A model generated the notes under the pieces. It was given only the letters and a program-made list of their open reading frames with translations, had not been told where the DNA came from and ran no database searches. This document shows, piece after piece, positions 7,569 through 15,361 of a DNA stretch of 47,676 nt (positions within the stretch are counted from its first letter, which is position 1; every line of letters begins with the position of its first letter). The translations under genes were made by a program, and so were the position numbers. Source of the stretch: Syntrophales bacterium. GTDB lineage: Bacteria > Desulfobacterota > Syntrophia > Syntrophales > UBA2251. The stretch covers positions 1 to 47,676 of the forward strand of contig JALNWL010000001.1 in the NCBI GenBank assembly GCA_023230905.1, read 5' to 3'.

Positions 7569-8771
7569 ATGAAGACCCTCTACGTCGAGACCACGCCCGC
7601 CCGCTTCCTCGCCGTCAAGACCCTCCGCGGGCTCTGGCCGGGCGTGCTGTGGAGCCGCCTGTCCACGCTCCAGTATCGGGAGATGACGCCGACCGCCCCG
7701 CCGGCCGGCTGGGTCCACGTGAAAAATCACCAAGGCGGAATCTGCGGAAGCGATCTGCACCTGATCTTCCTCGACGCCGATCTGAGCGTCCACCCGGCCC
7801 TCCTGCCGGGCAGCACACGCAAGTACCTGGGGCACGAACTCGTGGGGCACGTCCTGGAAGCACCCCCGGACAGCGGCTTCAAGCCCGGCGACCGGGTCAT
7901 CCGGCAGATGCGCACCGGCGGCGGCTCCTGCCTGGCGCATGGCCTCGCCCCCTGCGGTTTCTGCCGGGCGGGTCAGTATCACCAATGCGAGCGAACGGGA
8001 CTCCCGGATTCCATCGGCGGGGGACTGAGCGACGAGCTTTACCTCCCCGCCGGGGGCCTGATGGCGGTCCCCGACGATCTCGCGGACGCGCAGGCGGTTC
8101 TGGTCGAGCCGGCGGCCTGCGCCATCCACGGGGTTCTGCGCGCACCGCCCAATCCCGGGGAGGCGGTCCTCGTCTACGGGGCGGGCACGATCGCCTATTT
8201 CGTCCTGCAGGTCCTCCGAATCGTCCTTCCGGACTGCCGGATCACGGCGATCGCCGAATTCCCCTTTCAGGAAGACATGGCCCGGCGGTGCGGGGCGGAC
8301 GAGGTCTGGCTGGCGCACGACGATCTCCTCGCCAGGACCGCGGCGCGGACGGGGGGGCGGGTCGTCACCGGCCGGGCAAACCGCCGGACCCTCCTGGGCG
8401 GCTTCGACCGGATCTACGACTGCGTGGGTGTCGCCGCGACCCTCGGGCTCTCCCTGCGCCTCGCGCGGGCGCGCGGCACCGTCATCCTGATCGGCGTTAC
8501 CCTCAAACCCCTGACGCTGGACATGACGCCGGTGTGGTACAATGAGGTGAACCTGGTGGGCAGCGTCTCCTTCGCCGCCGAAGCGTGGCGAGGGGAGCGG
8601 ATCCGGGACTTCGATCTCGCCATCCGCTGGATGCGGGAGGGGCGGCTGAAGACGGAGGGGTTCGCCACGCACCGCTTCCCGCTGGAACGGTACCGGGAGG
8701 CGATCCTGGCCGCCGTGCGGAAGGCGTCCAGCCGCTCCGTGAAAGTGGTGCTGGAGATGGAGAAGAGCTGA
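7569..8771 (+). CDS. Zinc-type medium-chain alcohol dehydrogenase
   Basis: 400 residues, MDR superfamily. The catalytic zinc site is visible as GGICGSD and GHELVGHV in the first 105 residues, and a structural-zinc-like cluster CGFCRAGQYHQCE lies near 135. The Rossmann motif VLVYGAGTIAYFVLQ is near 200. The substrate cannot be read from sequence. Its place 6 bases after dsrP and upstream of ackA and xsc suggests oxidation of a sulfonated alcohol, for example isethionate to sulfoacetaldehyde, which would feed Xsc. That is inference: known isethionate and sulfoacetaldehyde dehydrogenases belong to several unrelated families. A short-chain alcohol dehydrogenase role is the alternative. Confidence 0.8.
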   Translation: MKTLYVETTPARFLAVKTLRGLWPGVLWSRLSTLQYREMTPTAPPAGWVHVKNHQGGICGSDLHLIFLDADLSVHPALLPGSTRKYLGHELVGHVLEAPPDSGFKPGDRVIRQMRTGGGSCLAHGLAPCGFCRAGQYHQCERTGLPDSIGGGLSDELYLPAGGLMAVPDDLADAQAVLVEPAACAIHGVLRAPPNPGEAVLVYGAGTIAYFVLQVLRIVLPDCRITAIAEFPFQEDMARRCGADEVWLAHDDLLARTAARTGGRVVTGRANRRTLLGGFDRIYDCVGVAATLGLSLRLARARGTVILIGVTLKPLTLDMTPVWYNEVNLVGSVSFAAEAWRGERIRDFDLAIRWMREGRLKTEGFATHRFPLERYREAILAAVRKASSRSVKVVLEMEKS

Positions 8772-8861
8772 GGGCGAACGGTCAACGGCGTAAAGCGAAG
8801 GGAACGGACCAAGGCGCAGGTCAAGCGACCCCGGGGAAAAGATTTGAATACAAAAATGGCC

Positions 8862-10073
8862 ATGAAGATTCTGGTTCTCAACTGCGGAGGCTCGTCGGTG
8901 AAGTACAAGCTCTACGACATGGAAAGCGGCCGGGTGGTGGCGCTCGGCTTTGCGGAACGGATCGGCCTGGCGGGCTCCGGGATCCGTCATCAGGCGGAGG
9001 GCGCGGCGGCCGTTTCCTTCGAACACACCCTGCGGGATCACCGGGAAGCGCTGGAAATCCTACTCGGGATGCGGCCCGGCGGTCCGCGTGCGGGCAGCAT
9101 CGACCCCGCGGCGATCACGGCCATCGGTCACCGGGTGGTCCACGGCGGCGAATATTTCCGGACCCCCGTGATCATCGACGACGCGGTCCTCGTCAATCTG
9201 AAGGCGTGCAGCACGCTGGCCCCTCTCCACAACCCCCACAACCTGGCGGGAATCGAGGTCTGCCGGAAACTGCTGACGGAGGTGCCGCAGGTGGCCGTCT
9301 TCGACACGGCCTTCCACCAGACCATGCCCCCCCTGGCCTACACATACGCGATCCCGCATCGTTACTACGACACCTACCGGATCCGCAAATACGGCTTCCA
9401 CGGCACCTCCCACCGCTACGTGGCCGAGCGCGCCGCCGAACTCGCGGGCCGTCCCCTGGCGGAGCTGAAGATCGTAACCTGCCACCTCGGGGCGGGGTGC
9501 AGCCTCTGCGCCGTCCGCGACGGGCACTCCATCGATACGACGATGGGCTTCACGCCGCTCGCGGGTGTCGTCATGGGAACCCGCTCGGGGGACATCGATC
9601 CCGCCCTCGTCCCGTTCATCGCCGACAAGGAAGGCCTGCCGCCCGCCGCCGTTATGGACATCCTGAACTCCGAAAGCGGGGTTTTCGGGATCTCCGGGAT
9701 CTCCGGCGATTTCCGGGATCTCCTGAAGGCCGCGCGGGAGGGGAACGAACGGGCGACACTCGCCCTGGACGTCTTCACGTACAGCATCGCCAAGGGGATC
9801 GGTTCGCTCCTGCCGGCCCTGGAGGGACTCGACGCCCTCGTTTTCACGGCCGGCATCGGCGAGAACTCGCCCGACATCCGCAGGCTGATCTGCCGGCGTC
9901 TGGCATATTTCGGCATCACGCTGGACGATGGGAAGAATGCCCTTGCCCGAACGGAAACGGACGTCGCGACGACGGAGAGCCGGGTCAGGATCTACGTCAT
10001 CCCGACGGACGAGGAGCGCATGATCGCCCGGGAAACGCGGAAGCTCATCGATCCTGGGCGGGGACCCGGCTGA
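8862..10073 (+). CDS. ackA: Acetate kinase
   Basis: About 403 residues starting MKILVLNCGGSS, the usual acetate kinase N-terminus; an ATG at 8856 or a TTG at 8844 with a GGGGA site are other possible starts. Conserved ASKHA-kinase stretches are IGHRVVHGG, KYGFHGTSH, CHLGAGCSLCAV, MGFTPLAGVVMGTRSGDIDP and FTAGIGENSPDIR. The enzyme converts acetyl phosphate and ADP to acetate and ATP. Immediately downstream is xsc, whose product is acetyl phosphate, so here AckA very likely harvests ATP from sulfonate breakdown without needing Pta. Butyrate kinase is less likely given the TPLAGVVMGTRSGDIDP motif. Confidence 0.93.
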   Translation: MKILVLNCGGSSVKYKLYDMESGRVVALGFAERIGLAGSGIRHQAEGAAAVSFEHTLRDHREALEILLGMRPGGPRAGSIDPAAITAIGHRVVHGGEYFRTPVIIDDAVLVNLKACSTLAPLHNPHNLAGIEVCRKLLTEVPQVAVFDTAFHQTMPPLAYTYAIPHRYYDTYRIRKYGFHGTSHRYVAERAAELAGRPLAELKIVTCHLGAGCSLCAVRDGHSIDTTMGFTPLAGVVMGTRSGDIDPALVPFIADKEGLPPAAVMDILNSESGVFGISGISGDFRDLLKAAREGNERATLALDVFTYSIAKGIGSLLPALEGLDALVFTAGIGENSPDIRRLICRRLAYFGITLDDGKNALARTETDVATTESRVRIYVIPTDEERMIARETRKLIDPGRGPG

Positions 10074-10159
10074 AGGGCGGCAGCGGCAGCATCCCCCGCC
10101 GGGGAATCAAAGGGGTCAACCGGACAACGAACGAAATTCAACGCAATGGAGGTATCAAC

Positions 10160-11914
10160 ATGGCCAAGATCAAAATGACGCCCAGTGAGGCGATTGTGGA
10201 AACCCTGCTCGCCGAAGGCGTGGATCACGTCACCGGCATCGTCGGGAGCGCCTTTATGGACATGCTCGATCTCTTCCCCACGGCGGGGATCCGTTTCATC
10301 CCCGTTCGGCACGAGCAGAGCGCGGGGCACATGGAGGACGCCTACGCCCGGATCACCGGCCGGGCCGGGGTTCTCACGGGTCAGAACGGACCGGGGATCA
10401 CGAACATGGTCACCTCGGTCGCGGCGGCCAACATGGGCCATACGCCGCTCGTCATCATCTCCCCGTCGGCCGGGACGCCGACCATCGGCTGGGACGGTTT
10501 CCAGGAGTGCGACCAGGTCTCCGTCTTCAAGGCCATCACGAAGGCCACGGTCCGCGTGCCCCATCCCAAGCGGGCGGCCGACTGCCTGCGGACCGCCTTC
10601 CGGATCGCGTACGCCGACCGTGGGGCGGTCCTGTACGACATCCCCCGGGACTACTTCTACGGCGAGTTGGAAGAGGAGATCCTTCCGCCCCACCGCTACC
10701 GCGTGGACGCCCGGGGCTGCGGATCGCTCGCCGACATCGAGCGGGCGGCGAAGCTCCTCATGAACGCGAAGAACCCCGTCATCGTCTCCGGACGGGGGGT
10801 CGTGGACGCGGACGCCCTGGACGTGATCAAGGCCATTGCCGAGCACCTGACCGCGCCGGTCGCCGTGACCTATCTGCACAACGACGCCTTCTACGGGGAC
10901 CACCCCCTGTTCGTCGGCCCCATCGGGTACATGGGCTCCAAGGCGGCAATGCGGACCCTGGCCAAGGCGGACGTGATGCTCGCCGTGGGAACGCGCCTGT
11001 CGGTCTTCGGCACCCTGCCCCAGTACGACATCAACTACTTCCCGAAGAAGGCGAAGATCGTCCAGGTGGACATCAACCCGAAACACATCGCCCGGACGCA
11101 CCCCGTCGAGATCGGCATCATCGGGGACGCGAAGGAGGCCGCGGTGGAGATCCTGAAGCGCCTCCGGACCGCGGACAAGCGGCGGAAGCCGGATACGGCG
11201 CGCCTGGGGAAAATCGCCGCGGAGAGGAAAAAATGGGAGCAGGAGATCGTCCGGTTGGCGAGGGTCAAGGGAACGCCGATCAACCCCCGCCGCGTCCTTT
11301 TGGAGATGTCGCGGATGATGCCGGACAACGCCATCCTGACGACGGACATCGGCAACGTGTCCTCGACCGCCAACAGCTACTTCACCTTCAAGGGCGGCCG
11401 GCGCCACATCGCGGCACTCACCTTCGGCAACACGGGCTTCGCCTACCCGGCGGCCCTGGGCGCCCAGCTCGCCCGCCCCAAGGCGCCGGTCGTCGCCATC
11501 ATCGGCGACGGGGCCTGGGGGATGAGCCTCCACGAGATCAGCACCGCCGTGGAGCACAACCTGCCGGTCATCGCCTGCGTCTTCAGGAACATGTGGTGGG
11601 GCGCCGAGGCGAAGAACCAGGTGGACTTCTACAACAACCGCTTCATCGGGGTCGACATCCCGAACCCCGCGAGCTTCATCCCGGCGGCGGAGGCCCTGGG
11701 CGCCCGCGGCATCCGCGTGGAGCATCCGGACCAGATCGGGGAGGCCTTCAAATCGGCCCTCAAGATCCGCCGGCCCACCGTCCTGGAGTTTGTCGTGGAC
11801 GGCCGGCAGCTCGCCCCGCCCTTCCGGAAGGACGCCCTGGCGCTGCCCACGCGGCTCCTGCCGAAGTACGCCCACCTGGACCACCACAACTGGCGGACGG
11901 ACTACGACATGTAG
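10160..11914 (+). CDS. xsc: Sulfoacetaldehyde acetyltransferase
   Basis: 584 residues from ATG 10160 behind a GGAGGT site. It is a thiamine-diphosphate enzyme. The N-terminal pyrimidine domain has MTPSEAIVETLLAEGVDHV, GIVGSAFMDMLDLFPTAGIR and HEQSAGHMEDAYAR; the C-terminal domain has the ThDP-binding GDGAWGMS..N region and NQVDFYNNRF. These stretches fit Xsc as I remember it much better than acetolactate synthase or sulfopyruvate decarboxylase. Xsc converts sulfoacetaldehyde and phosphate to sulfite and acetyl phosphate. With ackA before it and dsrMKJOP upstream it closes a plausible path from C2 sulfonates to sulfite respiration. A strong hairpin follows the stop. How sulfoacetaldehyde is made (Tpa, an isethionate dehydrogenase or another route) is not settled in this window. 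Confidence 0.92.
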   Translation: MAKIKMTPSEAIVETLLAEGVDHVTGIVGSAFMDMLDLFPTAGIRFIPVRHEQSAGHMEDAYARITGRAGVLTGQNGPGITNMVTSVAAANMGHTPLVIISPSAGTPTIGWDGFQECDQVSVFKAITKATVRVPHPKRAADCLRTAFRIAYADRGAVLYDIPRDYFYGELEEEILPPHRYRVDARGCGSLADIERAAKLLMNAKNPVIVSGRGVVDADALDVIKAIAEHLTAPVAVTYLHNDAFYGDHPLFVGPIGYMGSKAAMRTLAKADVMLAVGTRLSVFGTLPQYDINYFPKKAKIVQVDINPKHIARTHPVEIGIIGDAKEAAVEILKRLRTADKRRKPDTARLGKIAAERKKWEQEIVRLARVKGTPINPRRVLLEMSRMMPDNAILTTDIGNVSSTANSYFTFKGGRRHIAALTFGNTGFAYPAALGAQLARPKAPVVAIIGDGAWGMSLHEISTAVEHNLPVIACVFRNMWWGAEAKNQVDFYNNRFIGVDIPNPASFIPAAEALGARGIRVEHPDQIGEAFKSALKIRRPTVLEFVVDGRQLAPPFRKDALALPTRLLPKYAHLDHHNWRTDYDM

Positions 11915-11932
11915 CCCCCTCCCGAAACAAGG

Positions 11933-11974
11933 CCGCGGACCCGGCGGGGGTTGTTCCCCCGATCGGGTCCGCGG
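11933..11974 (+). terminator. Strong hairpin after xsc
   Basis: An 11-bp perfect stem (11933-11943 with 11964-11974) encloses a second stem GGGGG/CCCCC (11946-11960). It begins 18 bases after the xsc stop. No T-run follows, so it may end the dsr-xsc transcript with Rho or act as a 3' stabiliser. Confidence 0.6.
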
Positions 11975-12124
11975 ATGCTTCCCGCCCCAGCGGCTGCGGC
12001 ACAGGCACCGGCTCCACGCTTCGGGTCGATAGGGTCACGTTCACTTGCCTGCGGGAAGAAGCGCCGCTCGAAGCCCCCGTGACGGTATGATCCCTGCAGC
12101 AAATGACCCAACGAAAAGATTGAA

Positions 12125-12153
12125 TTGACATCCGGGGCGGGCTTCCCTATAGT
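12125..12153 (+). promoter_or_regulatory. Sigma-70 promoter for the gamma-carbonic-anhydrase-like gene
   Basis: TTGACA (12125-12130), a 17-base spacer, and TATAGT (12148-12153). This is close to consensus and lies about 130 bases before the start at 12281. Confidence 0.7.
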
Positions 12154-12280
12154 GCCGCCGTCCACAGCCGAGACGTCGCCCTTCCGGGGAGGGTCCCGTT
12201 TTTCAGTGCAACGTCGCCATCACTGCAGATACGGCCTTTCGATCAACCCGAGACCCTCCGCCCCATGGAAAGGAATGCGC

Positions 12281-12823
12281 ATGTTGTATGAATTCGACGG
12301 CAGAACCCCACAGGTCGCCGACGGCGCCTATGTCAGCGACACCGCTACGGTGATCGGCGACGTCGTGATCGGCCCCCATTGTTACATCGGTCACGGCGCC
12401 ATCCTGCGGGGGGACTACGGCCGGATTGAGATCGGTCCGGGAACGGCAGTGGAGGAGGGCGTCATCATCCATGCCCCGCCGGAACGGGTCTGCCGGATCG
12501 GTGAAAAGGTCACCCTGGGACACGGGGCGGTCATTCACGGCCAGAGGCTCGGAGATTGCTCCGTCGTCGGCATGGGTGCGGTTTTGAGCATCCTCTCCGA
12601 GATCGGCGAATGGACCATCGTGGCGGAGGGGGCCGTTGTCAAGATCGGCCAGGCGATCCCGGATGGGATGGTCGCCGTGGGGAACCCGGCGGCCGTCGTT
12701 CGCGAGATCGCCGACCGGGACCGGGAGATGTGGAGCTGGGGCAAGCAGATCTACATCGATCTTGCGGAGAAATACCTGCGGGTCGGCCTTCATCCCGTTG
12801 CTCCGGACGGGCGGAACGGATAA
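12281..12823 (+). CDS. Gamma-carbonic-anhydrase family hexapeptide protein (YrdA/PaaY type)
   Basis: 180 residues from ATG 12281, which has a GGAAAGGA site at good spacing; the ATG at 12275 sits too close to it. The protein is a left-handed beta-helix of hexapeptide repeats. The conserved ILRGDYGRIEIG segment carries the Arg and Asp of the family, and His residues in IIHA and LGHGAVIHG fit the three zinc or iron ligands at the trimer interface. A C-terminal amphipathic helix follows. Members range from true carbonic anhydrase (Cam) to proteins of uncertain activity such as YrdA and the thioesterase PaaY. The usual NVQDG-type loop is altered to EEGVIIH. Its own promoter sets it apart from the operon upstream. 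Confidence 0.85.
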   Translation: MLYEFDGRTPQVADGAYVSDTATVIGDVVIGPHCYIGHGAILRGDYGRIEIGPGTAVEEGVIIHAPPERVCRIGEKVTLGHGAVIHGQRLGDCSVVGMGAVLSILSEIGEWTIVAEGAVVKIGQAIPDGMVAVGNPAAVVREIADRDREMWSWGKQIYIDLAEKYLRVGLHPVAPDGRNG

Positions 12824-12898
12824 CGAGGCCCGCCCCTCTCGGGATGACGATGAAGCGAACGCGACTTCGTTTCGGCAGAAGACTTGGAGACGACCGTT

Positions 12899-14377
12899 TC
12901 AGCCCCTCGGGAGCCCGGCGAGCCGTTCCTTTAACTCATTCGCAATATCGCTCATTTCTGCGCGGCCAAATAGATTATTCATCTCTCCCGGATCGCTTTT
13001 CAGATCAAAAAGCCAAGGACGTCTGCCGCGTTCAAACTCAATGTATTTGAAATTTTCGGTACGAATGCCCCGGTATGATGGCGTGTTTTCCGGGTAATAG
13101 CGCCAGAATTCAAGAAGGCAGGCCTCTCTGGTTTTCCCGCGGGGGTTCCCGAGAACAGGGGCAAGGCTGATACCGTCCATATCTCCGGGAACCTCAAGGC
13201 CCGCCAGGTCAAGCATCGTCGGGGCAACGTCAATATTCAAGATCATCTGATGTCTCCTTCCCCCGGGGTCATGAATGATGACGGGTGCCCTCACGATAAA
13301 AGGAAGGCGGATTGAATCCTCATAGGGTTCGCGAATTCCGTGGCAATGATGGGTTCCCCACTGCATGCCATTGTCACCCATGTATACCACGATGGTTTTC
13401 TCGCTCAGGTTGTGCCGGTCCAGATAATCGAGAATTCGGACGATATCCCGATCCATGGCGGTAAGGGTTTCGCAGTAGCGTCGATACTGATCCTCATAGG
13501 AGCCCATCATGATGCCCTGGAAGACATTCCCCCTCGTTTTCCCAAACCATATCGGGTCGACGTTCGGCGGAAGCACCCGGCTCACATCCGCGTCATGATA
13601 CATTCCAGCAATGTCCGCGGGCGCCTGAAAGGGCGGATGACCGGGCCGGTGCGCGAGATAGACGCAGAAGGGTCTGCCGTCATTTCGCGATCTCTGCTGG
13701 TCAATAAACTCGATCGCGTAATCCGTCACTTCCTCGGTGATATAGGGCTTGCGGGAAGGCACTTCGCGGCCATTGACAATCATCGGGCAGTTGAAGTAGG
13801 CACCCTGCCCCTCGCGATAGGTGTAGGCCACAAAAAGATCAAGAAAGGGGAGATGGGGCAAGCCGCCGGGCATGTGCCACTTCCCGATGAATGCCGTGGC
13901 GTATCCCTCACGACTCAGATATTCCGGGAAGGTCGTGAACCTGCCTGTCCAAGCGGTATGATTGTTCCTGACGCCATGCCGGTGGGCATAGGCCCCCGTC
14001 AGAATGCTGGCGCGGGAGGGGCTGCACAGAGCGGTGGTATTGAAGGCCTGCTCGAAAAGAACCCCTTCCCGGGCCAGCCTGTCCATTCCCGGGGTTTGAA
14101 TGAAGGGATGATGCGCACAGCCCATTGTTTTTGCGTTATGATTATCGCCGAGGATAAACAGGATATTGGGCCTGTTACCACCCCGCCTGCCGCGAGATCG
14201 CACAAGGGGGATGCCCGCCTTCGCTTTTTCACCCAAGGGTCGTTCCGTGGCACCGAGCCTATCTCCCAGCAGGCCGTATGCCGCATATCCCGCAAAGCCG
14301 GCCCCGAGGACTCTTCCTCCGGCCTTCAAAAGATCCCGTCTGGTTAAAACAGGGCGTTTATTTTCTCTGTTCATCAT
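12899..14377 (-). CDS. Tat-exported sulfatase (Cys-type, FGly-dependent)
   Basis: 492 residues. A twin-arginine signal (LTRRDLLKAGG) and hydrophobic segment occupy the N-terminus. NILFILGDNHNAKTMGC near residue 71 begins the alkaline-phosphatase-like fold and supplies metal ligands. CSPSRASILTG at 118 is the sulfatase signature whose Cys is converted to formylglycine. IGKWHM and YMGDNGMQWG further on are typical of the family. The enzyme would hydrolyse sulfate esters outside the cytoplasm; the substrate is unknown. No formylglycine-generating enzyme is visible here, so maturation must come from elsewhere. It lies downstream of a membrane protein gene in a segment of visibly lower G+C than its neighbours, which may point to acquisition by transfer. 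Confidence 0.9.
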   Translation of the reverse strand: MMNRENKRPVLTRRDLLKAGGRVLGAGFAGYAAYGLLGDRLGATERPLGEKAKAGIPLVRSRGRRGGNRPNILFILGDNHNAKTMGCAHHPFIQTPGMDRLAREGVLFEQAFNTTALCSPSRASILTGAYAHRHGVRNNHTAWTGRFTTFPEYLSREGYATAFIGKWHMPGGLPHLPFLDLFVAYTYREGQGAYFNCPMIVNGREVPSRKPYITEEVTDYAIEFIDQQRSRNDGRPFCVYLAHRPGHPPFQAPADIAGMYHDADVSRVLPPNVDPIWFGKTRGNVFQGIMMGSYEDQYRRYCETLTAMDRDIVRILDYLDRHNLSEKTIVVYMGDNGMQWGTHHCHGIREPYEDSIRLPFIVRAPVIIHDPGGRRHQMILNIDVAPTMLDLAGLEVPGDMDGISLAPVLGNPRGKTREACLLEFWRYYPENTPSYRGIRTENFKYIEFERGRRPWLFDLKSDPGEMNNLFGRAEMSDIANELKERLAGLPRG

Positions 14378-14418
14378 CGTCCCCCGCCGAGCGGCTTGCG
14401 GGTTGCTCCACGTTGTTC

Positions 14419-15063
14419 CTACAAGCCGCTTCCAAAAAAGAACCGGTATCCTTCAAGAAAGATCACATAGATATTTTCGCCCCTGCCCCAGGCGTACATC
14501 AGGGCAAAGACCGTGAGGCTCCCGGCAATGATCAGCGCGGGAACTCTCATGGAGTATGCCTTTTCATTCCTTTGGATGCGGATCTTTCTTACAATGAGCG
14601 CCGCGACACCTAACTCGGCACACATCAGGACAAAAAGCCAGATGCTCAGAGGGCTGAGATACCAGTAAAGGCATTCAAGGACGGGGTGGGATTCCGTCAG
14701 GATGAGCACTTCCTTTGTAATCCACGCAAAAGGTGTGACAAATGAAGCCAGGACACTCTCCGCCAAAGAGGCCCCCCGAAGCTGGGAAACCGTATAGACA
14801 TACAAAGCCCCGAAGGAAATCGAGACAAAATAGAAAAAGCCTGAAAGAGTCGCAACAACGAGGGTGAATGTTGTCCGGTCGGGAAACCTCAGGAAAAAGT
14901 AAACTGCGAACGAAAGCAGGGCCGCAACAAAAACGGGCAAGACCGGCATCCCTACGCGCAAAATAAATGATTTCCGTCCCATCGCCTCACCATCCCAATC
15001 GGAAACTCTCTTCACATTGATTTGCGGCGTCCATATAAGCTTATCGGCACGAGATGAAGTCAC
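14419..15063 (-). CDS. Integral membrane protein of unknown function
   Basis: 214 residues with about five predicted membrane helices (near 35-60, 65-90, 110-130, 135-165 and 175-195) and a short charged N-terminus (TSSRADKLIWTPQINVKRVSDW). I do not recognise the family; the general layout recalls Yip1-type proteins, but no decisive motif is present. It is read in the same direction as the sulfatase, 41 bases upstream of it, and shares its lower G+C. The two probably form a small operon. Confidence 0.6.
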   Translation of the reverse strand: MTSSRADKLIWTPQINVKRVSDWDGEAMGRKSFILRVGMPVLPVFVAALLSFAVYFFLRFPDRTTFTLVVATLSGFFYFVSISFGALYVYTVSQLRGASLAESVLASFVTPFAWITKEVLILTESHPVLECLYWYLSPLSIWLFVLMCAELGVAALIVRKIRIQRNEKAYSMRVPALIIAGSLTVFALMYAWGRGENIYVIFLEGYRFFFGSGL

Positions 15064-15230
15064 GTCGTTTATATTTCCGGGACTTCCGGCGGAAGAAAGC
15101 GGGTGGAGGAAGTCCCGCGGTCATACACAAACGGACACGGTTGATACCGAGACGGCGGAAGGAATGACGTTAAGTTTACCATGGACAGGCGAAGAAGGCC
15201 AGCGCGATTGTCGAGGCGGATAAAATCTTC

Positions 15231-15259
15231 TTGACACACACAAGAGACCCGAATACACT
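15231..15259 (+). promoter_or_regulatory. Sigma-70 promoter of the PLP-decarboxylase cassette
   Basis: TTGACA (15231-15236), 17-base spacer, TACACT (15254-15259). It lies in the otherwise gene-free 15064-15361 region between the divergent membrane protein and decarboxylase genes. Confidence 0.65.
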
Positions 15260-15361
15260 CCACTCTACACGAGTGAAATTCTTATCCATCCTTGGCTTTC
15301 CACCGCATGATGAATATGTGTTCATTTTATGAATCGGGATTCATTGAATGAGGGAATGGGG

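Noticed and set aside
6408..9041. 877-codon open frame on the minus strand opposite dsrP, the dehydrogenase and ackA
   Set aside because: It mirrors three well-supported plus-strand genes, its product is Arg/Asp/Gly-rich low-complexity, and it matches no family. High G+C gives such shadows.
8585..10159. N-terminal extension of Xsc by about 525 codons in the same frame
   Set aside because: The extension overlaps ackA and the dehydrogenase and is Arg/Gly/Pro-rich; ATG 10160 has a perfect ribosome site and family-typical start.
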